Shown here: one piece after another, positions 49,571-59,644 of the stretch
Layout of the letters: each line of letters starts with the position of its first letter
Position numbering within the stretch: position 1 is the first letter of the stretch
From: Bacteroidota bacterium
GTDB taxonomy: Bacteria > Bacteroidota > Bacteroidia > UKL13-3
NCBI GenBank assembly: GCA_027484685.1
Contig: JAIXSO010000047.1
Location: 124,001-188,000, forward strand
Direction: 5' to 3'
Length of the DNA: 64,000 bases
Notes under the pieces: model-generated
Seen by the model: the letters and a program-made list of their open reading frames with translations, nothing else
Told to the model about the DNA's origin: nothing
The model's database searches: none
Made by a program: the position numbers and the translations under genes

Positions 49571-50848
49571 ATGAACACAACTGAACTACAAAATATAAAA
49601 CAAAAAGCAATTGATTTGGCAAATCAATTGGAAGTTTGTTTGCTGCTTGATAATAATGAAAGTATTAATGCTTTTGGTGTGCATGATGCAGAGTTTATAA
49701 TGGCTGCTGGTGTAAAACATAGCATTACTGGCGATAACCAAAACGACTTTGAAAAACTAAAAGCTTTTAAAAAAACTCATACCAATGACTATATTTTTGG
49801 ATATTTAACTTACGACTTAAAAAATCAAATAGAAAAACTACAATCTATTCATACCAATGGAATACAGTTCCCAAGTTTGTATTTTTTCGTTCCAGAACAT
49901 TTGTTAATTGTAGACAAAAACAATCAAATTATATTTAAAAGTAGTCTGTTTAAGAGTCTTAAAGAATGGTTACACTCTATTGATAATAAAACAAATACAG
50001 AAGAAAAAAATCAGAAAATTTGTACTCTAAAACAACGAATTAGTAAGGAAAACTATTTAGCAAACATTGAAAAAATAAAGAACCATATTTTAGAAGGCGA
50101 TGTATATGAGTTAAATTATTGCATGGAGTTTTTTGATGATAATGCCAATATAAACCCAACCGAAATTTACCAAAAACTAAAAGCTAAATCGCCAGTGCCA
50201 TTTGGTGCTTATTTAAAATATTTTGACCAATACCTTATTTGCGCAAGCCCTGAAAGATTTATATGCAAAAGAAATAACCAACTCATTTCTCAACCCATAA
50301 AAGGAACCGTAAAACGCAATTTATTAGATGAAGAAAAAGACAATGAATTGAAAGCATCGTTGTTAAACTCAGAAAAGGAACGTGCTGAAAATTTGATGAT
50401 TGTGGATTTAGTAAGAAATGATTTGGCCCATTCGTCAAAAACTGGAAGTATAAAAGTAGATGAGCTTTTTGGCATTTATTCGTTCCAGCAAGTTCATCAA
50501 ATGATTTCAACAGTTTCGAGCACTATTAAAGATGAAGTTAACCCAATTGATGCAATTATACATGCGTTTCCCATGGGAAGTATGACAGGTGCACCCAAAG
50601 TAATGGCTATGGAATTAATTGAACAATATGAGCAAACCAAACGTGGATTATATAGCGGTGCTGTTGGCTATTTTACGCCTGAAGGCAACTTCGATTTTAA
50701 TGTAGTTATCCGCTCTATTCAATACAATAAAGCCAATAATTACTTAAACATCATGGTGGGTGGTGCCATTACTTTTGATAGCATTGCGGAGCAAGAATAT
50801 GAAGAGTGTTTGTTAAAAGCCCAAGCTACTATGCAATCGTTGCAATAA
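49571..50848 (+). CDS. pabB: Aminodeoxychorismate synthase component I/anthranilate synthase component I family
   Basis: KNHILEGDVYELNYCMEF...PVPFGAYL...SPERFI...QPIKGTVKR...FPMGSMTGAPKVMAMELIEQYE...RGLYSGAVGYFTPEGNFDFNVVIRS. Confidence 0.9.
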   Translation: MNTTELQNIKQKAIDLANQLEVCLLLDNNESINAFGVHDAEFIMAAGVKHSITGDNQNDFEKLKAFKKTHTNDYIFGYLTYDLKNQIEKLQSIHTNGIQFPSLYFFVPEHLLIVDKNNQIIFKSSLFKSLKEWLHSIDNKTNTEEKNQKICTLKQRISKENYLANIEKIKNHILEGDVYELNYCMEFFDDNANINPTEIYQKLKAKSPVPFGAYLKYFDQYLICASPERFICKRNNQLISQPIKGTVKRNLLDEEKDNELKASLLNSEKERAENLMIVDLVRNDLAHSSKTGSIKVDELFGIYSFQQVHQMISTVSSTIKDEVNPIDAIIHAFPMGSMTGAPKVMAMELIEQYEQTKRGLYSGAVGYFTPEGNFDFNVVIRSIQYNKANNYLNIMVGGAITFDSIAEQEYEECLLKAQATMQSLQ

Positions 50849-50881
50849 ATGTTGATTATTGTTTCTTGTAATTTTATATAA

Positions 50882-52006
50882 TTGCATAGAATGAAACGAA
50901 TAATTTTTCCAATAATAATTGCTTTACTTTTTACTGTTAGTGCGCGTGCACAAAAATTATTTCCTATTTTACTAAAAGAAAAATGGGGCTACATGAACCA
51001 AGAAGGAAAAGTGGTAATTACCCCTAAATACGATATTGCCATGGAGTTTAATGAAGGCCATGCAGTAGTGGCTTTAGACAATATGCCATGTTTAATTAAT
51101 ATCAACGAAAAGCGAGTAATTGACACAGGTTTGTATGAGTTTATTTCAACTTACAGTGAAGGCAGTTGTGCTGTACGCAATTTTAAAAAACGCTGGAGTT
51201 ATGTAAATGGTGCAGGAAAAACCATTTTAAAATTAGATTCATTTATATACGAAGCCAACCCTTTTCACAATGGTTTAGCGCGCGTAAGTCGCCAAGTTGA
51301 CGATATTACCCAAAAATTCGGTTTTGATATTTCAAGATTATCGTATCGTTTTGCTTACCTTAAAACAGATGGCAAATATGCCAGTGAATTTATTTACCGA
51401 GATGCAGAAGATTTTGAAAATAACATTGCTCGTGTTAAAGAAAACACCCTAACTTATTTAATAAACAATAAGTTTGAAAAAAAATGTAATGAACTAACAG
51501 AAATTGGTAAGTTTAATGAAGGCTTAGCTGTAATTATTGACAATGGAAAATTTGGCTACATAAATACCAATGGAGAAATTGCAATTCCGGCTCAATTTGA
51601 TTATGCCAGTATGTTTTACAATGGTTTTGCCGAGGTAGAAATAACAGGAAAATCGTGTTTTATTAATACACTTGGCGAAAAACAATTTGAAGCAAAATTT
51701 GAAGAAATTAGACCTTATGGCGAAGGTTTTGCTGGATTTAAACAATTGGGTAAATATGGTTTTATAAATGCCAAAGGCGATTTAATGATGCAACCATATT
51801 ACGATGATGTGGCCTATTTTGTAAATGGTTTATGCCCCGTAAGAAAAGGTCAAAATTGGGGCGCAATTAACAAAGAAGGTAAACTTATTTTAAAATTGGA
51901 ATTTGACTATGTAGGTCCTTTTGAAGATGGTGTGGCCGAAGTCATTTACAAAGGCGTTTCGTTATATGCTGATACCAAAGGAAACTTACTTCCTATTTGG
52001 GAATAA
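50882..52006 (+). CDS. WG-repeat protein
   Basis: Repeats such as KWGYMNQEGKVVITPKYD, KFGYINTNGEIAIPAQFDYA, KYGFINAKGDLMMQPYYDDV, NWGAINKEGKLILKLEFDYV. Confidence 0.92.
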   Translation: MHRMKRIIFPIIIALLFTVSARAQKLFPILLKEKWGYMNQEGKVVITPKYDIAMEFNEGHAVVALDNMPCLININEKRVIDTGLYEFISTYSEGSCAVRNFKKRWSYVNGAGKTILKLDSFIYEANPFHNGLARVSRQVDDITQKFGFDISRLSYRFAYLKTDGKYASEFIYRDAEDFENNIARVKENTLTYLINNKFEKKCNELTEIGKFNEGLAVIIDNGKFGYINTNGEIAIPAQFDYASMFYNGFAEVEITGKSCFINTLGEKQFEAKFEEIRPYGEGFAGFKQLGKYGFINAKGDLMMQPYYDDVAYFVNGLCPVRKGQNWGAINKEGKLILKLEFDYVGPFEDGVAEVIYKGVSLYADTKGNLLPIWE

Positions 52007-52049
52007 TAAATCATTGATTTTTAATTATATTTGGAAAAAATAAAATAAC

Positions 52050-52241
52050 ATGACCTATCTTTCAATAAATACAAACAAAAAAGAAGCTAAATTATTTTTA
52101 GAATATATTAAAACACTTTCCTTCGTGACTATTCATCAAGAGCCAAATGAAATCACAAAAAAGGCAATTGAAGAGGTAAAACAAGGCAAAACAAAAAAAC
52201 ATAAAAGTGCTAAAGAATTGACAGCTTTTTTAAATAAATAA
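52050..52241 (+). CDS. Antitoxin of a type II TA pair
   Basis: 63-aa ORF 2 nt upstream of a YafQ-like toxin; NEITKKAIEEVKQGK. Confidence 0.65.
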   Translation: MTYLSINTNKKEAKLFLEYIKTLSFVTIHQEPNEITKKAIEEVKQGKTKKHKSAKELTAFLNK

Positions 52242-52243
52242 AT

Positions 52244-52516
52244 TTGTTTACACTACATACAACTAAGCAGTTTCAAAAAGACTACAAATTATGTATCAAA
52301 AGAAATTTGAATTTAAAGTTAATAAATTCAACTTTTGAAATATTGGAAAAAACAGGAACCTTACCTACAAAATACAAAACACATAAATTGAGAGGTAATT
52401 ATGAAAACCATTGGGAATGCCATATCCAACCTGATTGGCTTTTAATTTGGTTTTGTGATTTAGAAAAAAAAGAAATTCACCTAATTAGAACTGGCACCCA
52501 CAGCGATTTATTTTAA
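52244..52516 (+). CDS. YafQ-family mRNA interferase-like toxin, TTG start
   Basis: TTKQFQKDYKLCIKRNLNLKLINSTFEILEKTGTLPTKYKTHKLRGNYENHWECHIQPDWLLIW. Confidence 0.88.
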   Translation: MFTLHTTKQFQKDYKLCIKRNLNLKLINSTFEILEKTGTLPTKYKTHKLRGNYENHWECHIQPDWLLIWFCDLEKKEIHLIRTGTHSDLF

Positions 52517-52532
52517 TTAACCCAATTATTTT

Positions 52533-55500
52533 ATGTTTTTAAAAGTTATAAAACCATTTCTTTTATTCTATTTTATTGTTAATGGTTTAATAGCTAGTGC
52601 TCAAACAGACTCATTGCTGCAAGCGCAAATGAAGTTTGATTTAGGTTTGGTACGCGATAAAAACAGACATTTATGGCCTTTGGTTTATAAACATAAAACA
52701 CAAGATTATAAAGATTTACAGCTGTTATTTACCATTTATAGAAATTACCAATCGTATAGTAATCCTTCTAGGCATAACCATATTTTACCTTTTTATTGGT
52801 ACGATAGCAATGCTGCCATTAAAGATGTAAGAATTGGCACCTTATTTTATCCTAACTTATTCAGAATAATAAGCGATACCAGCAATCAAAGTAAATCGTT
52901 TAGGTTTTTGGAATTAGCACCTGAAATTAGTCTGTTAAACGTTACAAAATCTAAAACAGGCTTACTTACTCAAAACAACTTTTTCTTTTTTATTTGGGGC
53001 AAAAACGATGTGCTGAATCAAAAAAGTAACTTCGTTGTTTTTCCAATTTATTGGTATTATAATAACAAATACAGAACTTCTAACACCCTTTTTCCAATTT
53101 ATAAATATGTAAAAATAAAAGATGTGAAGGAGCAAAAATTTACTTTTTACCCTGCACTTTATTTTTATAAAAAAGACGATCAAGTAGTTCGTCACTCGCT
53201 TGGATTGGTATTTTACACCAAAAAGTATGATAAAGGAATGGCTCGAAAAACAGTATTATTCCCAATATTGTTTAGCAATTTTAATACTGAATTTAAAAAG
53301 TTTACGCTTATACCGTTATTACATTATGACAAAGTAAAATCCAATAACAAATTAAATTTAGGAATAACACCTTTGTTTTGGCATAAAAGCACCAACTATT
53401 CAAACCGAAATATATTGTTTCCAATTTATTGGCAAAAAAGCGAAACCTATTCCAACGATTCATCAAGAAGAACATTTTTAGCGCCAGTTTACTACAGTAA
53501 GGTAAATCCTATTGAGAAAAAAAAGTACTATATACCATTGGTTTGGTTCGATAGAACTTTAAACGACACTTCCTTAACTATTATTCCAATGTTTTATAGT
53601 AGTAAAAACTATGCAAATATATACCACACTTTATTGCCTTTTTATTTTTATAAAAACAATTATTTTACCCAAACAAAAACCATAGCAATAACACCTTTTT
53701 ATTGGCAAAATAAGGCAGAAAACTATAGTAATTATTGGCTTATTCCTTTTTGGAACAGAGTTAGTTTTATTACCAAAACCGACACCTTTTTTAAACAAAA
53801 CTTTTATCCATTGGTGTATTATAAATCGAATAAAAACATCAATCGTTTAACTTTTTTTCCTTTATTTTACCAAAGTAAAAACAAACAAAGTTTAAGCAAT
53901 AACACCTATATTTTTCCTAACTACCTAAGTGTAACCGATACGCTTAGCAAGTTTAAAACCATTTTACCCATTTATTATTATAATAAAAATAAAGAGGCTA
54001 AAAGCCACGTATTATTACCAATTTGGTTTTACAAAAAAACTTTTGAAGCTGACGATACCACCAAATCGAATTTGATATTGCCCATTTATTATGGCTATAA
54101 AAGTAAGAAAGAAAGCACCACTCTTTTATTGCCCATCTATTATAAAAACAAATACCATTATCAAATTTGGAACGAAAAAACAATTGCCTTGTTCCCTATT
54201 TATTTTAGAAATAAAGTGGATGGAAGAAGTAGTACTTTGGGTATAACACCTTTATATTGGTCGTATTACAAAATTGATAGTACTTTAAAAACATTTGAAA
54301 ATTACCATACTCTATTTCCTATTTGGTGGCAAAAATCGGTTACCAAACATAATTTTACTACTCAAAGTAATACCATTTTACCTATTTATTTTTCTAAAAC
54401 AGAAGGACGTTATAAGCACCAAGTTTTGTTTCCAATTATTTGGAAATACCAAGATACAACTTACTTAAACAGCTTTAAAAGTTTAACTGTTTTTCCGTTT
54501 TACCAAAGTTATAAATTGGCAGATAACAGCTACAAACTAAATGCTTACACGCCTTTGGTTTGGAATATTAAAAGTACCAACAAAAAACAGTTGGTAATAT
54601 TTCCATTAGTATGGACTAATACCCAAAAACTAACTTACGATACCATAAAAAATACGGTAGTCTTCCCTATTTATTGGCGACATACAAGCCGTTTTTATAA
54701 CAATACTACTTTGTTTCCATTCTATTGGAATTTAAATAATGATAGACGTAAAGCTTTAACCATTTTACCTGTTTATTTTAAAAAGCATGACCTTATTACA
54801 CAAACCAAATCTTTGGTTATAGCACCTATTTATTTCAGTAAAAAAGATTCGAACCAAAGTGCCAAAGTTGTATTTCCATTATGGTATTATTTAAAAAATG
54901 ATTCCGTTCAAAGCAAAACATTGTTTCCGTTTTGGTGGTATAAAAATGCAACTGTTAATGGCGTAAAAACTAAAAGCAACGATATTTTTCCTATTTATTT
55001 TTCAAAAACAGAAGGTGCTTACAAACACCAAGTTTTGTTTCCTATAGTTTGGAAATACAAAGATTCTACTTATAGAAACTTAACCATTTTCCCAATTTAC
55101 CATAACTATAAGCTAGTTGATAACAGTTACAAATTAACAGCCTACACACCTTTGGTTTGGAAAGTAAAAAGTGCTAATGAAAATAAATTGGTGCTGTTTC
55201 CTGTAGTATGGAATTTTAAAAATATAACTGCCAACGATACTTTAAAAAACTCCATTTTGTTTCCGTTTTATTGGGATTATAAAAGTAAAAATGAACACAA
55301 TACCACTATTTTCCCATTGTATTGGAGCTACAAAAATAAAGAACGCAAAGCTTTAACTATTTTCCCTTTGGTGTATTTAATCACCAATACTAAAGATAGC
55401 GTTACTACCAAATATTCAAATGTTTTACCAATATACTTTAAAACTAAAAATAGTAACTATACCAACTTATCAGTTTTGCCAGTGTTTTATAAAAAAACCA

Positions 55501-58025
55501 ATTTGTTAACACAAACCAAAAGCTTGGTTGTAGTACCAGTTTATTTTAGCAAAAAAGATTCAAACCAAAGTTATCATGTAGTATTTCCATTATGGTATCA
55601 GTTTAAAAACGATTCAATACAAACCAAAACTTTGTTTCCATTTTGGTGGTATAAAAATGCAACTGTTAACGGCATAAAAACCAAAAGCAACGATATTATT
55701 CCAATTTATTTTTCTAAAACAGAAGGAACTTACAAGCACAAAGTTTTATTTCCTATTGTTTGGAAATACCTAGACACTAGTTATAAAAGTTTAACGTTAT
55801 TTCCGCTTTACCAAAACTATGCACTTACAGATGGTAGCTATCAACTAAAGGCTTATACACCCTTGGTTTGGAAAACAACTAGAACAAATGGTAATGCTTT
55901 AACTGTTCTGCCTTTTTATTATAGTAAAAAAGATTCGAACCAAAGTTATCACATCGTGTTTCCATTATGGTATCAGTTTAAAAACGATTCAATACAGACC
56001 AAAACTTTGTTTCCATTTTGGTGGTATAAAAATGCAACTGTTAATGGTATAAAAACCAAAAGCAACGATATTATTCCAATTTATTTTTCTAAAACAGAAG
56101 GAACTGACAAACATAAAATTTGGTTTCCTATAGTTTGGAAATACCAAGACACCAATTATAAAAGCTTAACTGTATTTCCGCTTTACCAAAAGTATAAGCT
56201 TATTGATGGTAGCTATCAACTAAAAGCTTTTACACCTTTGGTTTGGAAAACAACTCGTATTAATGGAAGTGCCTTAACAGTTTTTCCAATTTATTTTAGT
56301 AAAAAAGATTCAAACCAAAGTTCAAAAGTTCTTTTTCCAATAGTTTGGACCAATAAAAAATTTACCAAAACAGATACACTTAAAAGTTTAGTAGTATTCC
56401 CAATTTATTGGAACTATAAAAGCAAAGCCAATCAATTAACACGACTAAATGTTTTACCTTTTTACTTTAGTTTAAAAGATAAAAACAAAAATAATAAAGT
56501 GGTTTTACCGCTATGGTGGAGTTATAAAAACAAGTTTGATACCACTCAATTATTTATTCCATTATACTTAAAACACATTGACAATAAAGGAAATAGAACT
56601 ACTGGCATAACCCCACTTTATTGGCAAGTTAAAAACAAAAATTATACAAGAAATACCTTATTTCCAATTTGGTGGAGTAAAACCAATTTAACCAATAGCA
56701 CTAAAATACTTTTGCCTTTATGGTATTATAAAACCGATACCAATGGAAGCCATAAAACAGTTGGTATTACTCCTTTGTATTGGTATCATAAAAACAAATC
56801 CTATGTAACGAATACCCTTTACCCTATTTGGTTCACTACTAAAGATAGTAATTACTATTCCAACTTTTTGTTTCCATTGTTTAACTTTCAAAAAAAACCA
56901 AATTTAGTTAAGCTTCATATTTATCCATTCGTTTATAGTTCAGTAACTCCTAAACTTAAATATTTCTTGTTATTTCCATTGTATTACAACGAAACCAAAA
57001 GAGAGCTTGGACAAACCAATAAGTTAACCATGCTTACTCCTTTGATTTGGATTACTAAAGATTCAACCCATAATCTAGATTACAGTTGGAGAATTTTACC
57101 ACTATTTACTCATAAATATTTTAAAGACGATAACTACAGCAAAACTAGTAATTCGCTTTTCCCGCTTTATTTTAATGTTGTTAAACGAGATAGTAATACT
57201 GTAACTAATAAAGAACATATCTTATTTCCAATAGTTTGGAGCTTTACATCAACCAATTCAAAATGGTTCACCTTTGTTCCATTAATGCATTATAATAAAA
57301 ACCAAACAAGTAGAAACTTGGCTATTACTCCCCTATTTTGGAGTATAAATAATGCTAAAAAACAACAAAATTTACTGTGGCCTTTATATAACTACAATCG
57401 TTTTAAAGACAATAGAAATACCCGTTTTAACATAGCCTATGTACTTTTTAGGTATCAAAAAACCAATAAAGTAAAAGCATGGAGTATTGCCTGGCCTTTG
57501 GTTCAGCGTATTAAAGGTGATAATTACAGTTATTTTCATGCTGCGCCAATTGTTTGGTATAAAAAGTCGGACAGCATGAATTATTTATCTATTCAGCCAC
57601 TGTTTTTTAGCCAAAAAACCAATGAATACAAACGTTTTCAATTACTTTGGCAACTGTATAGTTACAGAAAAACATTTAACATAAAAACTACAAACAGCTT
57701 TTTATGGCGTACTTTTTATAACACCAAATACACCAATGGCGACTACGAAAACCGATTGTTATACAAACTGTATGTAAACAATAAAAAAGACAGCAGCACC
57801 GAAAAAACTTTACTGCCACTTTACAGCATCGAAAAACAAAAAAATGGTGATTATTACAAAGGGTATTTTTTAAGCATTTATCAAAAAACCAAAACGCAAA
57901 TACCTAATACCAACCACTACTATTTAGAAGAAAAAATATTTTGGTTTTTACGTTTACGAAGTAACTTCAATTACCTAAAACAAAAAGGCATTGTTACTGA
58001 TAGAAAATCTTTGATTCAGAAATAG
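52533..58025 (+). CDS. Giant (1830 aa) secreted repeat protein of unknown function
   Basis: Signal peptide (FLLFYFIVNGLIASAQ); about 85 hand-counted P-[ILVF]-[YWF]-type motifs (LFPIYW, FPFWW, TPLVW); I saw no Cys. Confidence 0.9.
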   Translation: MFLKVIKPFLLFYFIVNGLIASAQTDSLLQAQMKFDLGLVRDKNRHLWPLVYKHKTQDYKDLQLLFTIYRNYQSYSNPSRHNHILPFYWYDSNAAIKDVRIGTLFYPNLFRIISDTSNQSKSFRFLELAPEISLLNVTKSKTGLLTQNNFFFFIWGKNDVLNQKSNFVVFPIYWYYNNKYRTSNTLFPIYKYVKIKDVKEQKFTFYPALYFYKKDDQVVRHSLGLVFYTKKYDKGMARKTVLFPILFSNFNTEFKKFTLIPLLHYDKVKSNNKLNLGITPLFWHKSTNYSNRNILFPIYWQKSETYSNDSSRRTFLAPVYYSKVNPIEKKKYYIPLVWFDRTLNDTSLTIIPMFYSSKNYANIYHTLLPFYFYKNNYFTQTKTIAITPFYWQNKAENYSNYWLIPFWNRVSFITKTDTFFKQNFYPLVYYKSNKNINRLTFFPLFYQSKNKQSLSNNTYIFPNYLSVTDTLSKFKTILPIYYYNKNKEAKSHVLLPIWFYKKTFEADDTTKSNLILPIYYGYKSKKESTTLLLPIYYKNKYHYQIWNEKTIALFPIYFRNKVDGRSSTLGITPLYWSYYKIDSTLKTFENYHTLFPIWWQKSVTKHNFTTQSNTILPIYFSKTEGRYKHQVLFPIIWKYQDTTYLNSFKSLTVFPFYQSYKLADNSYKLNAYTPLVWNIKSTNKKQLVIFPLVWTNTQKLTYDTIKNTVVFPIYWRHTSRFYNNTTLFPFYWNLNNDRRKALTILPVYFKKHDLITQTKSLVIAPIYFSKKDSNQSAKVVFPLWYYLKNDSVQSKTLFPFWWYKNATVNGVKTKSNDIFPIYFSKTEGAYKHQVLFPIVWKYKDSTYRNLTIFPIYHNYKLVDNSYKLTAYTPLVWKVKSANENKLVLFPVVWNFKNITANDTLKNSILFPFYWDYKSKNEHNTTIFPLYWSYKNKERKALTIFPLVYLITNTKDSVTTKYSNVLPIYFKTKNSNYTNLSVLPVFYKKTNLLTQTKSLVVVPVYFSKKDSNQSYHVVFPLWYQFKNDSIQTKTLFPFWWYKNATVNGIKTKSNDIIPIYFSKTEGTYKHKVLFPIVWKYLDTSYKSLTLFPLYQNYALTDGSYQLKAYTPLVWKTTRTNGNALTVLPFYYSKKDSNQSYHIVFPLWYQFKNDSIQTKTLFPFWWYKNATVNGIKTKSNDIIPIYFSKTEGTDKHKIWFPIVWKYQDTNYKSLTVFPLYQKYKLIDGSYQLKAFTPLVWKTTRINGSALTVFPIYFSKKDSNQSSKVLFPIVWTNKKFTKTDTLKSLVVFPIYWNYKSKANQLTRLNVLPFYFSLKDKNKNNKVVLPLWWSYKNKFDTTQLFIPLYLKHIDNKGNRTTGITPLYWQVKNKNYTRNTLFPIWWSKTNLTNSTKILLPLWYYKTDTNGSHKTVGITPLYWYHKNKSYVTNTLYPIWFTTKDSNYYSNFLFPLFNFQKKPNLVKLHIYPFVYSSVTPKLKYFLLFPLYYNETKRELGQTNKLTMLTPLIWITKDSTHNLDYSWRILPLFTHKYFKDDNYSKTSNSLFPLYFNVVKRDSNTVTNKEHILFPIVWSFTSTNSKWFTFVPLMHYNKNQTSRNLAITPLFWSINNAKKQQNLLWPLYNYNRFKDNRNTRFNIAYVLFRYQKTNKVKAWSIAWPLVQRIKGDNYSYFHAAPIVWYKKSDSMNYLSIQPLFFSQKTNEYKRFQLLWQLYSYRKTFNIKTTNSFLWRTFYNTKYTNGDYENRLLYKLYVNNKKDSSTEKTLLPLYSIEKQKNGDYYKGYFLSIYQKTKTQIPNTNHYYLEEKIFWFLRLRSNFNYLKQKGIVTDRKSLIQK
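55548..56297 (+). repeat. Two adjacent near-identical 375-nt (125-aa) repeats within the giant gene (units start at 55548 and 55923); related unit at 54837, truncated unit at 56298
   Basis: SKKDSNQSYH(V/I)VFPLWYQFKNDSIQTKTLFPFWWYKNATVNGIKTKSNDIIPIYFSKTEGT... aligned by eye. Confidence 0.95.
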
Positions 58026-58330
58026 GTTGATTGTTTAGAGGGTTGAGAAGGTTTAGTGAGTTTGACTAGTTAGTTGTTGCGGGTTACGTGTTGTTTGTTT
58101 TATGCTAAATTGTTCAGCATCTTGTTGTAAATTTATTGATTACAGATTTTACACTCCGAAATCAACACTCCGAATTCCGCATTTCTTTCATTCCGCAGGC
58201 ATCTTCCTGAATTAACAAAAACCTTTCTATTAATTATTTAGCAATTTTAGTTTTGATGGTTAAATAAATCTCCATAAAACTATCAATTTCCTATAAATAT
58301 TAATACTTCGGGTTTTATTGAAATCTTAAA

Positions 58331-58498
58331 CGGATAGCAGAACATGCTTTCAAACAAATTTCCATCAACTTTACAAATGCTGAATAATACGGTTCACGAA
58401 TCTGTCAATTCAGTAAGCCATTTTGCCAACTCGGTTTAATTCCAAAACAATACCCTTATGCTATAAATAGTTTTGCCTCAGTAATTAATAAAAACTGA
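58331..58498 (+). pseudogene. Possible degenerate AraC-type HTH C-terminal remnant
   Basis: RIAEHAFKQISINFTNAE*YGSRICQFSKPFCQLGLIPKQYPYA resembles the AraC second HTH (LGFxNxEYFSRxFKKxxGxTPKQYR) with an internal stop. Confidence 0.3.
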
Positions 58499-59616
58499 TG
58501 CAAAGTATGAAACAAATTAAAAGTTATTTAGTACCAATTTTGGTGTTAGCAGGCGTAATCACATTGATTGCCTATACCCTTACAAAAAACACCAATAAGG
58601 CAAACGATGAAATTAAAGCCGAACAAAAAGAAGTACCATTTATTGTAAATGCAATGTATGCCAAGTATTCTGGGCGGCAAGCAAGTATTCCTTTTCGTGG
58701 ACAAGTGGAACCTCGTAACACTTTCACATTATACAGCGAATCCGAAGGAAAAGTTATTCAATCTGCCATTATATTGGGTAATAAGGTAAATAAAGGGCAA
58801 AATATTTTGAGTATTGATGCCTCTTTGCGTAGTGCCAATAAAAATATTTTAGAACAAAATATACGTAAGGCTCAGCTTGATTATGATATTGCAAAAAAGA
58901 ACTTCATTAGGTACACAAATTTACTTCAAAACGGCAATACCTCAACAGCAGAGTACGAAAATGTAAAAGCACAGTTTGATGCAGCCGAAGTGCAATTAAA
59001 AGTTGGAGAACAACAACTTCAAACAGCAAAAATTCAAGTAAATCAAACCAAAGTTATTGCTCCTTCAGCGGGTGTAATTGTAGAGAAAAAAGTTAATCAA
59101 GGTGATTATGTGCAACCCGGCACTCCCTTAGGAACCTTAATTGACAATGTTTTAATAGTAAAATGTTTTGTACCTGATTATGTCTATTTACAAGCAAAAA
59201 AAGGGCAGCAAGTTAAAATATTAGCAGATGCTTTTCCAGAAAAACCTATACTAGGTAATATTCAAACCCTTGTACCCTACGCCAACGAATCTAAACTATA
59301 TTTAATCGAAATTTCCTTTTCATCTAAAGAGGAATTATTTGCAGGGAATGGAGTACAAGTAATGTTTCCAAACGATAATAAGTCAACTTCACTGCTCATA
59401 CCTCGCACCGCTTTATTGGGCGATTTTAATAACCCTTCAGTTTACATCATCAATTCTAATAAGCAACCAGAAAAAAAATCAATTGTGCTTGGTAAAGCCA
59501 TAGAAAACTTTGTAGAAGTAACAAAAGGATTGAAAGAAAATGATTTAGTTATTACCAATGGACAAAGCAATATAGAGCCAGGTAAAGTTTTATCCGATTT
59601 TAAAATAGTTCAGTAA
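58498..59616 (+). CDS. RND efflux periplasmic adaptor subunit (membrane fusion protein)
   Basis: VPFIVNAMYAKYSGRQASIPFRGQVEPRN...GNKVNKGQNILSID...VIAPSAGVIVEKKVNQGDYVQPGTPLGTLID. Confidence 0.93.
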   Translation: MQSMKQIKSYLVPILVLAGVITLIAYTLTKNTNKANDEIKAEQKEVPFIVNAMYAKYSGRQASIPFRGQVEPRNTFTLYSESEGKVIQSAIILGNKVNKGQNILSIDASLRSANKNILEQNIRKAQLDYDIAKKNFIRYTNLLQNGNTSTAEYENVKAQFDAAEVQLKVGEQQLQTAKIQVNQTKVIAPSAGVIVEKKVNQGDYVQPGTPLGTLIDNVLIVKCFVPDYVYLQAKKGQQVKILADAFPEKPILGNIQTLVPYANESKLYLIEISFSSKEELFAGNGVQVMFPNDNKSTSLLIPRTALLGDFNNPSVYIINSNKQPEKKSIVLGKAIENFVEVTKGLKENDLVITNGQSNIEPGKVLSDFKIVQ

Positions 59617-59644
59617 AACCCCACCCTTTAAATTTTTTAAGAAA

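Noticed and set aside
54837-56300. CRISPR-like array
   Set aside because: Repeats are 375 nt, in frame and coding; no short direct repeats with unique spacers and no cas genes.
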